This document shows, piece after piece, positions 35,049 to 43,699 of a stretch of 64,000 bases of DNA. The DNA comes from an uncultured Sulfitobacter sp. (GTDB taxonomy: Bacteria; Pseudomonadota; Alphaproteobacteria; Rhodobacterales; Rhodobacteraceae): NCBI RefSeq assembly GCF_947499945.1, contig NZ_CANMQD010000004.1, forward strand, positions 124,001 through 188,000, read 5' to 3'. The notes beneath the pieces were generated by a model. The model saw only the letters and a program-made list of their open reading frames with translations. It was not told the origin of the DNA and made no database searches. Made by a program: the position numbers and the translations under genes. How positions within the stretch are numbered: the first letter of the stretch is position 1; each line of letters starts with the position of its first letter.

Positions 35049-36587
35049 ATGGACAGCTCCAAGAACGTCCTCTTTATTGTGATGGACCAGCTTCGGGCCG
35101 ATTGTGTTTTTGGTGAACTGGCTGAGCATCTGGAACTGCCCAATTTGCGCGCGTTGATGGCGGATGCGGTGACCTTTCATCGGCATTTTTCGGTGACAAA
35201 CCCCTGCGGTCCTTCGCGTGCGTCTCTTTTGACGGGGCAATACTCGATGAACCACCGCTCTGTTCGAAATGGCACGCCTTTGCGCCACGATGTGCCGAAT
35301 ATCGCGATTGAGATGCGCAAAGCGGGCTATGTGCCGATGCTGTTCGGTTATACGGACACCTCACAGGACCCCCGTGCGTATCATGCCAATGATCCTGCGT
35401 TGCGGGACTATGAGTACCACATGACCGGCTTTAAGGAAGTTGTCGAAATGCGGTATGAGATGTCTTATCCTTGGCGCTCGCATTTAATAAATCAGGGCTA
35501 TGATTTCGAGACCTTCGCAAGTGTCTATGTGCCGGTATCCCCTACGGGTGACGCGCCAAAAATCAACGATCCAGCTCTCTACCGCGCTGAGGATAGTGAC
35601 ACCGCGTTTCTGACCGACCGTTTCCTGTCGACGATGCCAGCGTATAGAGAAACCGACTGGTTCGCGCATGTAACGTATATTCGTCCACATCCGCCCTTGG
35701 TTGTGCCTGCGCCATTCAATAGCATGTATGATCCTGCTCAGATTCCACTGCCGACACGTCACGCTACGCCATCTGATGAAATTGAAAATCATCCGTTTTT
35801 TGGACCCACGCTGGCGAGCAAAACGCCTGCTGGAAATGTTGTGGGGTTTCCCGATTTGGAGCCTACCGACGAGAATGTACAGGCGCTACGCGTGCTTTAT
35901 TTTGGCCTCATCACCGAAGTTGATCAGCATGTCGGACGGGTAATCGCGTTCCTGAAACGAACAGGTCAATACGACGATACGCTGATAGTCGTGACGTCAG
36001 ATCATGGTGAGATGCTGGGGGATCGGCACAGCTGGGGCAAATTTACGGTCCATGATGCGGCATATCATACGCCGCTCATTATCCGCCAACCGGGCAATGC
36101 GGCGCGGGCAGGGGCCGTGGTGAGCGAGCCAGTGGAGACCATCGATATTACGCCGACAATTCTGGATTGGGTCGGGCAGGAAATTCCTAACTCGATGGAT
36201 GGCAGATCGCTTTTACCGCTGCTGCGCGGGGAGGTGCCTGATGATTGGCGAACTTACTCCTTCTCCGAATTTGATTTTGCAGAACCTGAGGCGCCGACCC
36301 TATGGGAGAAAGCACTCGGCACCGGACCCAGCAATTCCTCACTCGCGATTTTGCGTGATGCGCGGTTTACACTTGTGGAATTTGCGGCTGATTTACCCCC
36401 GATCCTGTATGATCACGAAGGTCAGGGAGAAGCGGTGAACGTGGCGGATAAACCAGATTTTCTCAACGATTTAAACAGGCTTACCCGCTTGATGCTAAGG
36501 CATCGCATGAAGAACATGGACCACACATTGTCCTTGGACACGATTACAAAAGAGGGGCCACGCCAGAAGATGCGGCGTAATGTGTAA
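35049..36587 (+). CDS. Sulfatase / phosphonate monoester hydrolase-like enzyme (alkaline phosphatase superfamily)
   Basis: 512 residues, starting MDSSKNVLFIVMDQLRADC, with the first metal Asp13. The nucleophile motif is CGPSRASLLTG: Cys53 in the CxPxR context would be converted to formylglycine. Later metal and active-site residues lie in VVTSDHGEMLGD and HDAAYHTPLI. The opening and the CGPSR motif look closest to phosphonate monoester hydrolases/phosphodiesterases, which share the fold and the formylglycine with arylsulfatases; either substrate class is possible. There is no signal peptide, so it acts in the cytoplasm. It is divergent from the DeoR-type regulator and converges on the MlrC gene. 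Confidence 0.85.
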   Translation: MDSSKNVLFIVMDQLRADCVFGELAEHLELPNLRALMADAVTFHRHFSVTNPCGPSRASLLTGQYSMNHRSVRNGTPLRHDVPNIAIEMRKAGYVPMLFGYTDTSQDPRAYHANDPALRDYEYHMTGFKEVVEMRYEMSYPWRSHLINQGYDFETFASVYVPVSPTGDAPKINDPALYRAEDSDTAFLTDRFLSTMPAYRETDWFAHVTYIRPHPPLVVPAPFNSMYDPAQIPLPTRHATPSDEIENHPFFGPTLASKTPAGNVVGFPDLEPTDENVQALRVLYFGLITEVDQHVGRVIAFLKRTGQYDDTLIVVTSDHGEMLGDRHSWGKFTVHDAAYHTPLIIRQPGNAARAGAVVSEPVETIDITPTILDWVGQEIPNSMDGRSLLPLLRGEVPDDWRTYSFSEFDFAEPEAPTLWEKALGTGPSNSSLAILRDARFTLVEFAADLPPILYDHEGQGEAVNVADKPDFLNDLNRLTRLMLRHRMKNMDHTLSLDTITKEGPRQKMRRNV

Positions 36588-36605
36588 GGTGTAATACCTG
36601 CCTCG

Positions 36606-38075
36606 TTATTCCAGTGGAAAGGTAGGGCGGGGCACACTCTTGTACCCTAGCGATGCGTAGTCGAGCGTACACAGCGCTCCGCTGTCGCACACAATGATAC
36701 GCCCTGCGATTGGCGCAAAAGCAGCGCGAAAATGTTGCATTGATTTCAAGGCTATAACGGATTTTCGCGCGGGATGAATGCCGAAGGTTTCAAATTGTTT
36801 AAGGTCGAGCATTTGGTGCGGGATGCTGACAATCAAGATGTCGATGTCCTCTACCTCCAGTACAGCAGTTGGACCAAAGTCACGCGTCAATCCGGTCATC
36901 ATCGGGCCGCTGCCCACAACGCGGCCATCACCTGTCCACTTTAGCGTGCCTGTGACGGGCAAGGGGCCGCCACCAATCAGGGGTGCTGTGGCACCGCCAA
37001 TCTCCAGCGTGACTTGTGCGCCGATCTCATGACAGCTTAGGAAATGTGCCGCGACAGGGTCAATCAAAGGGCCAAAACAAGCATTATTTACGCCTGCCTC
37101 TAGCAATGCTGCCAGCAGGTTTGTAGCGTCGCCATATGCACCGGCCCCTGGATTATCGGCGTAATCAGCAATGACCAACGGACCCGCGTCCCCGTTCCAT
37201 GCCTTTGCCACCGCGGCAGCCTCGGTACAGCTTAGGTAGGTGTTCAGAACGTCATGGCGGTGGTTCCAAATGTCGTCTGCAATGGTCTCCGCGATGCTTT
37301 GGTGCGCTGCTGCATTGCCGTCGCACGTGACTAAGACAGTAGGGCCAACCTCCCAGATGTCTGCATTTGGAAACGCGCCGTTGACGCTGATCGCATAGAC
37401 ACCTTTGCGGGCCTCGAATGCGCGGGCGAGGGCGTGTCGCTTTATCATCGGACCCTGATCGGTGCGGCCGCCATTGGCTTCTTCCAGCATGGGCCGATGC
37501 GCACGCAGTGTTACGGGGGATATGTCCCCTAACATAGTGCGGTGCAAAAGCTCGGCCGCGCGCTGTCCTGTGGCGCGAATATCTACGTGCGGATAGGTCG
37601 TGAAGGAAACCAGAATTTGCGCGTTGGCGCACATCGCCACACTCACGTTGGCGTGGGGGTCAAGCGTGACTGCAATGGGCACGTCCAGACCCGTAATAGC
37701 CCGCAAGCGGCGCAGGAGCTCCCCTTCACCATCCTCGCAAAAATCGGCAACCATCGCACCATGGAGCATCAGGAATATACCATCCCAAGTTCCGCTGGCT
37801 GCTGAAAACAAGGGAGCGGTCAGCGTGTCGAATGCATCACGGGTGACAACTCCGCCCGGACCTGCGGCGGCGCTGATGGTATGGGTGACGTCCCAGCCAT
37901 AGGTCCGACCGACATCCAGCATTCCAGCCAGCTCCGTGTCTTTATCTCCTCGTTCATCAATCGCGTGATCCCCTTCGAGAAGGTAGCGGTCCCTGAAACT
38001 CTGAAGTGTTGTAGGATAGATGTTGAAAGTGTTGGTTTCGTGTACAATTTCAGCGCTCAAGACTTTAAAACTCAT
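36606..38075 (-). CDS. M81 family metallopeptidase (MlrC-like)
   Basis: 489 residues from the ATG at 38075 (MSFKVLSAEIVHETNTF); an earlier in-frame start adds ten unconserved residues. The N-terminal DUF1485 domain has HETNTF, IFLMLHGAMV and TLDPHANVS, the zinc-binding region, and the MlrC C-terminal domain follows (from about residue 300: VIADYADNPGAGAYGDATNL). MlrC of sphingomonads cleaves linearised microcystin at an Adda-isoGlu bond; most homologues are of unknown substrate. It is the third gene of the minus-strand oxidase-RpiR-MlrC unit. Confidence 0.88.
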   Translation of the reverse strand: MSFKVLSAEIVHETNTFNIYPTTLQSFRDRYLLEGDHAIDERGDKDTELAGMLDVGRTYGWDVTHTISAAAGPGGVVTRDAFDTLTAPLFSAASGTWDGIFLMLHGAMVADFCEDGEGELLRRLRAITGLDVPIAVTLDPHANVSVAMCANAQILVSFTTYPHVDIRATGQRAAELLHRTMLGDISPVTLRAHRPMLEEANGGRTDQGPMIKRHALARAFEARKGVYAISVNGAFPNADIWEVGPTVLVTCDGNAAAHQSIAETIADDIWNHRHDVLNTYLSCTEAAAVAKAWNGDAGPLVIADYADNPGAGAYGDATNLLAALLEAGVNNACFGPLIDPVAAHFLSCHEIGAQVTLEIGGATAPLIGGGPLPVTGTLKWTGDGRVVGSGPMMTGLTRDFGPTAVLEVEDIDILIVSIPHQMLDLKQFETFGIHPARKSVIALKSMQHFRAAFAPIAGRIIVCDSGALCTLDYASLGYKSVPRPTFPLE

Positions 38076-38132
38076 GGCGTTTGCCGGATGAAAGCTTGGA
38101 GACAAATAGGCCTGCTGTTAACCTGGTATGCA

Positions 38133-39023
38133 TCACGGTTTGTCGGTTGCTTTTGTGCGTGATGCTGTGTCGACGTGGCCTGTAAACGTTCCGTAGAGGC
38201 GCGCCACTTTGTTCATGCGCGCTTCTACTTGTGGGCCAAGCTCCATAAATACACCGTTAACCATTAGGTTGGCCAGACTGGCCATCTGTGCCGTAGAATC
38301 CCAGAACAGGTTAAATGCCGTAGGCACAACAAATACCTCATCTGCAATCTTGTGACCCCAATCGCAGTAAGGGTCGGTGATAAGCGTAACAGGGATACCT
38401 GCGGCCTTTGCCTCCTGCGCAAGAACAAGGGCGTTGCGGGAGTATCTGCGGGCCTCGAAGATGACCAAAGTCGCATCGCTGTCTTCTGCCACCAGCATCT
38501 CTGCAAAGTTGCCAGCCGCGAGATCAAGCAAATGCACGCTGTCCCTGATGTACTGTAACTGGTTGGCGAAGATTTGTGCGATGCCACGCTCCGTCTGGAA
38601 GCCTACGACAAAGATTTTTTTTGCTTGTGCCAGACGGTTCACGACGCGGTCCCATTCAGGCGTAAGGGCAGCCTCATAGACCGTCACAAGTGCTGCCATT
38701 TCCAGCTCGAGACCGCGGGTGAGTTGGTCTTCTCCGGCTTTTGTTCTTTGCTGTAGATCTCGCAAACGATCACCGATCAGCCAAGGTTGATCCCCCATGT
38801 CGCTGCGCAGATTCTTTTTCAGATCTTTGAACCCATCATAGCCAATGGCGCGGCAAAAACGACCCACGGTGGGTTCACTCACCCCCACCTTTGCGGCCAA
38901 GCTTGCGGCGTTTTCAAACGGAAGGCTTGCGAATTCTGCCAGCATATACGTCGCCAACGCACGGTCTGCTTTTGAAGAGGATGACACTGCATCGGTCAAT
39001 CGCTCACGTAAAGTTTGTGTCAT
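38133..39023 (-). CDS. MurR/RpiR family transcriptional regulator
   Basis: 296 residues from the ATG at 39023 (MTQTLRERLTDAV). The N-terminal HTH_6 domain has NAASLAAKVGVSEPTVGRFC, and the central SIS domain (about 125-260) reads KIFVVGFQTERGIAQIFANQL, which binds phosphorylated sugars or similar effectors in known members. It lies 9 bases behind the FAD oxidase stop and 57 bases before MlrC, inside the catabolic unit it most likely controls, and probably also regulates the divergent ABC operon. Confidence 0.9.
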   Translation of the reverse strand: MTQTLRERLTDAVSSSSKADRALATYMLAEFASLPFENAASLAAKVGVSEPTVGRFCRAIGYDGFKDLKKNLRSDMGDQPWLIGDRLRDLQQRTKAGEDQLTRGLELEMAALVTVYEAALTPEWDRVVNRLAQAKKIFVVGFQTERGIAQIFANQLQYIRDSVHLLDLAAGNFAEMLVAEDSDATLVIFEARRYSRNALVLAQEAKAAGIPVTLITDPYCDWGHKIADEVFVVPTAFNLFWDSTAQMASLANLMVNGVFMELGPQVEARMNKVARLYGTFTGHVDTASRTKATDKP

Positions 39024-39032
39024 CAATCCCTC

Positions 39033-40151
39033 TCATTCAGGCAGATCTACAAGCCGCTTTGGCGAGAGAGCTTTTGCAAATAAATTGCGGTATGGCCCCT
39101 CTGTCTCAGAGCAAAGTTCGGCAGTCAACTGGGCCAAAATTGGCGCCATCATGATCCCGTAGCCGCCCTGTGCCGCGAGCCAAAAGAAGTTGGGCACATC
39201 AGCATCGTCCCCCACAACGGGCGCTTCATCGGGGACAAAACTGCGCAGTCCAGCCCAGCTGTGCTCAATCCGGCTCACTTCTATTGTAGTGTTGCGCTGG
39301 ATCCAATCGGCTAGCACTGCGATGTCCATATCGTCGGGCCATGCATCCATCGGCTCAGAGGGGGTCGCATCACCCGGAGAGGCCATCAGCTTGCCCGCTT
39401 CAGGTTTTATGTAGGCGTCACTCCCTGCGAAATCGATTGCGGGCAGAGTGGTGCAGTCCAGTCCTTCAGGCCCGTTGATGATGATTGCGGTGCGCCGTTT
39501 CGGGATGAGGCCGATCGGGGCTGCGCCCGCCATCGCGCCAATACGGTCCGCCCAAGCGCCAGCGGCGTTTATAACCCTCTTTGCAGAAAAGGGGGTGTTG
39601 GCCGCTTGAACGCTCCAAATATCTCCATCATGCGACATTGTCGTGACTGGATGGGCCGTTATAATTTTAGCACCGCGCGCCTTGGCCCCTTTTAGATAGG
39701 ACAAGTGTAGGGTCGCCACATCAATGTCGGTCACATTTTCCTCAAACACGGCGCGTTTGACACGGTCTTTTTGCAAGAATGGGACCATAGCGCAGGCATC
39801 ATTCGGAGTAATCGGGCGGATTTCCTCACCCTGCTCAGATAATGCTAGCAAGGCGTCAAGCTGGGCGTCGTGATCCCCGAATGATACGGTGAGGCAACCG
39901 CGCGGCGTCAGCAAAGGCGTCTCGCAGAATCCTTTCGGCGGAGATCTGAAAAACTCCGCACTGGCAGCATTGATTTGTCTGACAACAGGGCCACCGTAGT
40001 TGCGGGTGAACAAGGCCGCTGACCTTCCGGTCGCGTGATATCCTGTCGTACTTTCCGCTTCTAACAATATCACGTGACCATGCTGCGCCAGTTCGTAAGC
40101 TGCCGATGCACCCGCCATTCCACCGCCGATCACCAGAAAATCATAGATCAT
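39033..40151 (-). CDS. FAD-dependent amine/D-amino-acid oxidase family protein (DAO)
   Basis: 372 residues. The Rossmann FAD site is at the N-terminus (FLVIGGGMAGASAAYELAQH), followed by ESTTGYHATGRSAALF, and the C-terminal FAD contact is WLAAQGGYGIMMAP. This DAO/GlcD-type fold oxidises secondary or primary amines, glycine, sarcosine or D-amino acids. It is the first gene of the minus-strand unit and starts about 390 bases from the divergent ABC transporter operon. PuuB, which oxidises gamma-glutamyl amines, belongs to the same family. Confidence 0.9.
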   Translation of the reverse strand: MIYDFLVIGGGMAGASAAYELAQHGHVILLEAESTTGYHATGRSAALFTRNYGGPVVRQINAASAEFFRSPPKGFCETPLLTPRGCLTVSFGDHDAQLDALLALSEQGEEIRPITPNDACAMVPFLQKDRVKRAVFEENVTDIDVATLHLSYLKGAKARGAKIITAHPVTTMSHDGDIWSVQAANTPFSAKRVINAAGAWADRIGAMAGAAPIGLIPKRRTAIIINGPEGLDCTTLPAIDFAGSDAYIKPEAGKLMASPGDATPSEPMDAWPDDMDIAVLADWIQRNTTIEVSRIEHSWAGLRSFVPDEAPVVGDDADVPNFFWLAAQGGYGIMMAPILAQLTAELCSETEGPYRNLFAKALSPKRLVDLPE

Positions 40152-40245
40152 TATTGATGCCTTTGTCAGGATTCAGAAGCTGAGATCGGAGTGGAGTGGA
40201 TACAAGGCTCCCTTCCGTGGTGAAATGCAAGAAAAACAGTTTTGA

Positions 40246-40277
40246 TTGACATGTTGAAAGTTATATTACTTACTTTC
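40246..40277 (+). promoter_or_regulatory. Candidate promoter/operator of the divergent catabolic locus
   Basis: TTGACA at 40246-40251 is a good -35 element; the region behind it contains TATATT and TACTTA. GAAAGT (40256-40261) and ACTTTC (40272-40277) form an inverted repeat across the expected RNA polymerase site, a layout that suits a repressor such as the neighbouring RpiR protein. A -10 with ideal spacing is not evident. Confidence 0.35.
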
Positions 40278-40538
40278 CCCATCTGCGGGGTAATTTTAAT
40301 GACAAAGCTTTTTCAAAAACGCCCTGTTTGGGCGGTGGAGGCTGCATCACAAACCGAGCTTTTTAGAGGTCACGCGAACGCCGACCGAGGTACATTTGGT
40401 CAGTTCGTTTGGGATCTCTTGCCGACTCCAGCCCTTCAACCCCAGCCCTTTAACCACGGTCGTAAATTCAAGCAATGGCACTCAGCCCAATAAAAGATTT
40501 CGCCGAGACACGGTGACCAACCAACAAGGAACGATTTT

Positions 40539-42578
40539 ATGAAGAAGATACTTTTATCCAGTGCGGCGCTAACGGCGATTGCTGGTACGGCAATGGCGGC
40601 CTGTCCCGCCGTGACCGTATCGGACGCCATGGGCATTGATGCGGGTGCTTTCCCGCAGCAATACGAGCTATCGGAATTCCAAACCCTTGGCGATTGTAAG
40701 CTCGAGATGTCCGAGAACCCAGACATCGCAGCATTGAACGGGCGCATCCGTGGCAATCCTGAAATGCCTGCGCTGGCAGACCGCCTCCCATCCGAGCCGC
40801 TGGTTGTAGCGCCCTATGATATGATCGGCAGCTATGGTGGTGTGTTCAACGCCCTGTCGAATGCGACCGAAGCAGGGACATCGGACTTCATGTCTGTGCG
40901 TCATGTGAACCTTGTGCGCTATGCGGATGACCTGACAACAATCGTGCCGAACGTCGCCAAAAGCTGGTCGTGGAACGATGATTTCACACAGCTGACGTTT
41001 GTGCTGCGCGAGGGTCACAAATGGTCTGATGGTCAGCCCTTTGGTGCTGCGGACGTAGAATTCTGGTACGAAAACCTTGCCCTTGATCCCAATGTGATCG
41101 AAAGCCCTAAAGACTATGTTCTTGCGGGCGGCGAGGCGATGACCGTTGATGTCATCGATGAGCATACTGTCCGGTTTAATATGCCGTCCCCCAAGCCGGG
41201 GTTCCTTGCCCACTTTGCAAACCATTATGCCCAAGGCTTTCAGCCCAAGCATTTTCTAGGCCAGTACCATCCTGCGATCAATCCTGATGCGGATACACTT
41301 GCCCAATCGTTGGGTTTCGAGAACGGCTATGCGCTTGTAAAGGCATACTACGGCAGCTCTGACTGGATGGATACGCCGACGCCGATGCTGGCCCATCCTG
41401 ACAAGGTTGCAGACCTGCCGCTCGATGCCGCACCGACGCTTGAGAGCCATATTGTCATCTCCGAGACCACCGAGGGGCGCCAGTTTGTTGCGAACCCCTA
41501 CTTCTACAAGGTGGATACAGCGGGTCATCAGCTTCCCTATATAAACGAGATGGACGAGATTTTTGTTGGCGAAAGCGAAGTGCGCCTGCTGAAATTGGTC
41601 AATGGCGAGGTCGATTATAAGGCGCAAGCCCTGCAGATCGATTATGTCCCGCTGCTGATGGAAAATCAGGAAAAAGGTAATTTCGTTGTTGATCTCAAGC
41701 CTGACATCACGATGCCAACGTTTGCGTTCAACGTCACTTCTGCTGACCTTGAAAAGCGTAAGGTGTTTGGGGATCTGAAATTCCGTCAAGCGATGTCAGT
41801 TGCTATGAACCGCGACGAGATCAACGAAGTTGCCATGTTCGGACTGGGAACGCCTCAGCAATATGTCGGCTTCTCACCAACTCCTGACTTTGTACCTGCA
41901 GAATGGGAGCAGCATTTTGCCCAGCATGATCCAGAGATGGCAAAAGCGCTGCTGGACGAGATTGGTGTTGTCGACAAGGACGGTGACGGCATGCGCGAAT
42001 TGCCAAATGGTGAGCCGCTTATCCTGAACCTTCAGGTTGCCACGCAAGGTATCTCGATCAAAATCGTTGAATTAGTCGGGCAAAGCTGGCGCGATGTGGG
42101 CATCAACAACACGGTCAAAGAGGTCACATCGGACGAGTATCGTTCGTCACAATCCTCAAACCAGTTGGATGTAACCCTTTGGGAGAAAAGCGTTCCACTG
42201 GCTGTTGTTTTAGGGAATGGTGAAATCTTCATTCCACCCTATGACAACTACTTCAACATGCGCACCGCAATGCTATGGGGCGAATGGGTTGATAGCGATG
42301 GCGCCTCCGGTGTTGAGCCGCCTGCTTATGCCAAAGAGATGATGGAGGATGTGAAAGCGTTTCAAGCAGCCCAAGTCGGCACGCCAGAATCTGACGCTGC
42401 GGGCCTGAAACTGGTTGAGAACATGACCAGTAACTTGCTGTTCATCGGTACGGTTAAGGAGCAAAAGCCGATCTACCGCAATGCAGATCTCAAGAATGTG
42501 CCGCCGTTCAAAACGGCGTCCTATGCTTACTACCGGACGTACCCTTACCGTCCGTCGCAGTGGTTTCTTGACGAGTAA
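40539..42578 (+). CDS. ABC transporter substrate-binding protein, peptide/nickel (Dpp/Yej) family
   Basis: 679 residues with a clear Sec signal peptide (MKKILLSSAALTAIAGTAMA) and an AAGGA site 8 bases before the ATG. The SBP_bac_5 domain is recognisable from LTFVLREGHKWSDGQPFGAA and FRQAMSVAMNRDEINEV. The length is above that of typical DppA (about 530) and nearer to YejA-like binding proteins for modified peptides. It is the first gene of an operon with two permeases and two ATPases; a strong hairpin separates it from the permease genes, which fits its need for higher expression. The ligand is unknown. Confidence 0.92.
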   Translation: MKKILLSSAALTAIAGTAMAACPAVTVSDAMGIDAGAFPQQYELSEFQTLGDCKLEMSENPDIAALNGRIRGNPEMPALADRLPSEPLVVAPYDMIGSYGGVFNALSNATEAGTSDFMSVRHVNLVRYADDLTTIVPNVAKSWSWNDDFTQLTFVLREGHKWSDGQPFGAADVEFWYENLALDPNVIESPKDYVLAGGEAMTVDVIDEHTVRFNMPSPKPGFLAHFANHYAQGFQPKHFLGQYHPAINPDADTLAQSLGFENGYALVKAYYGSSDWMDTPTPMLAHPDKVADLPLDAAPTLESHIVISETTEGRQFVANPYFYKVDTAGHQLPYINEMDEIFVGESEVRLLKLVNGEVDYKAQALQIDYVPLLMENQEKGNFVVDLKPDITMPTFAFNVTSADLEKRKVFGDLKFRQAMSVAMNRDEINEVAMFGLGTPQQYVGFSPTPDFVPAEWEQHFAQHDPEMAKALLDEIGVVDKDGDGMRELPNGEPLILNLQVATQGISIKIVELVGQSWRDVGINNTVKEVTSDEYRSSQSSNQLDVTLWEKSVPLAVVLGNGEIFIPPYDNYFNMRTAMLWGEWVDSDGASGVEPPAYAKEMMEDVKAFQAAQVGTPESDAAGLKLVENMTSNLLFIGTVKEQKPIYRNADLKNVPPFKTASYAYYRTYPYRPSQWFLDE

Positions 42579-42603
42579 GCTTGCTTCTTTTTGAACGCGA
42601 ACA

Positions 42604-42633
42604 CGTTGCGGGCCGTATGACTGGCCCGCAACG
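42604..42633 (+). promoter_or_regulatory. Intercistronic hairpin between binding protein and permease genes
   Basis: CGTTGCGGGCC and GGCCCGCAACG form a perfect 11-bp stem around an 8-base loop, with no T-run behind it. Such hairpins protect the upstream message end or cause partial termination, raising binding protein over permease. Confidence 0.65.
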
Positions 42634-42689
42634 CAAGACCCAAGAGCGAATCCAAACGGGTCGCAAGTTGTTACAGGGCGCATAGGCAC

Positions 42690-43694
42690 ATGATCCAGTT
42701 TCTTCGGTTTGCGACGATCCGCGCCGCTCTTGCCTTTTTCACGCTGTGCCTTGTTTCCTTTATTGTTTTCTCCCTGATGGAATTGGTGCCAGGCGATTGC
42801 GCCGAGCGCTACCTTGCCTTCAAGAACAGCCAAGGCGCACAGATTTCCATTGCTGATATCGAGGCCGAGCGCGTTCGGCTGGGCCTTGACCGCCCCTTCT
42901 TTGAGCGCTGGGTCAAATGGATTTCTGGCGCTTTCCAAGGTGAGTTCGGTGACAGCTGCATTCTACGCCTCAACATTAATCAACTACTTGGTCAGAAGGT
43001 CTGGCTCAGCATCGGTATTTGTCTGGGCTCGTTGCTGGTGGCTTATTCCATCGCCATTCCGGTTGGCATCATCGCAGCCACATCGCGCAACCCGTTCCTC
43101 AACAATAGCCTTCGGCTGGTGAGCTATTTGGGGCTTGCTCTGCCGAACTTCTTGTTGGCGCTTATGATCATGCTGTTCTCGACCGTTATGTTCGGAAACA
43201 GTCTCACGGGGCTTTTCTCACCAGAGTACCGCGATGCGCCGTGGGATTGGGGCAGGATAAAAGACTTCCTGAGCCACGTTTGGTTGCCCGTCTTCATCCT
43301 TGGTTGGTCTGCGACTGCGTTTGCGATCCAGACAGTGCGGGCGCTGATGTCTGATGAGATCAGCAAGCTCTATGTGACTGCCGCCGCCGCGCGCGGTGTG
43401 TCGGGGCGCAAGTTGTTGATGCGCTATCCTGCGCGCCATGCGCTTAGCCCAATCATCAATTCGCTCGGCTTTGATTTGAACCGGATTTTTAACGAGCTGC
43501 CTATTGTGGCGCTGATCCTGACCCTCACCGAAGCAGGCTCACTGCTGATCGAAGCGCTCGCACGGTCGAACGACCAGCAACTCGCAGGGGCGATTATCTT
43601 CTTCCTGACGGGCAGTATCGTGGCGATCAACTTTATCACCGATATTGTGCTGGCTTTGGTCGATCCGCGCATTCGTCGTAGCATATTGGGATAA
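42690..43694 (+). CDS. ABC transporter permease (DppB/YejB type)
   Basis: 334 residues, six membrane helices. The N-terminus MIQFLRFATIRAALAFFTLC leads into a periplasmic loop with VRLGLDRPFFERWVKW, as in DppB/OppB. The EAA loop that docks on the ATPase is VTAAAARGVSGRKLLMRYPA. The gene follows the hairpin at 42604 and is separated by only 5 bases from the second permease. Confidence 0.92.
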   Translation: MIQFLRFATIRAALAFFTLCLVSFIVFSLMELVPGDCAERYLAFKNSQGAQISIADIEAERVRLGLDRPFFERWVKWISGAFQGEFGDSCILRLNINQLLGQKVWLSIGICLGSLLVAYSIAIPVGIIAATSRNPFLNNSLRLVSYLGLALPNFLLALMIMLFSTVMFGNSLTGLFSPEYRDAPWDWGRIKDFLSHVWLPVFILGWSATAFAIQTVRALMSDEISKLYVTAAAARGVSGRKLLMRYPARHALSPIINSLGFDLNRIFNELPIVALILTLTEAGSLLIEALARSNDQQLAGAIIFFLTGSIVAINFITDIVLALVDPRIRRSILG

Positions 43695-43699
43695 CAGAT

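Noticed and set aside
40242-40493. 83-codon frame before the binding protein gene
   Set aside because: Its N-terminal half is hydrophobic by chance, it overlaps the candidate promoter, and it has no ribosome-binding site.
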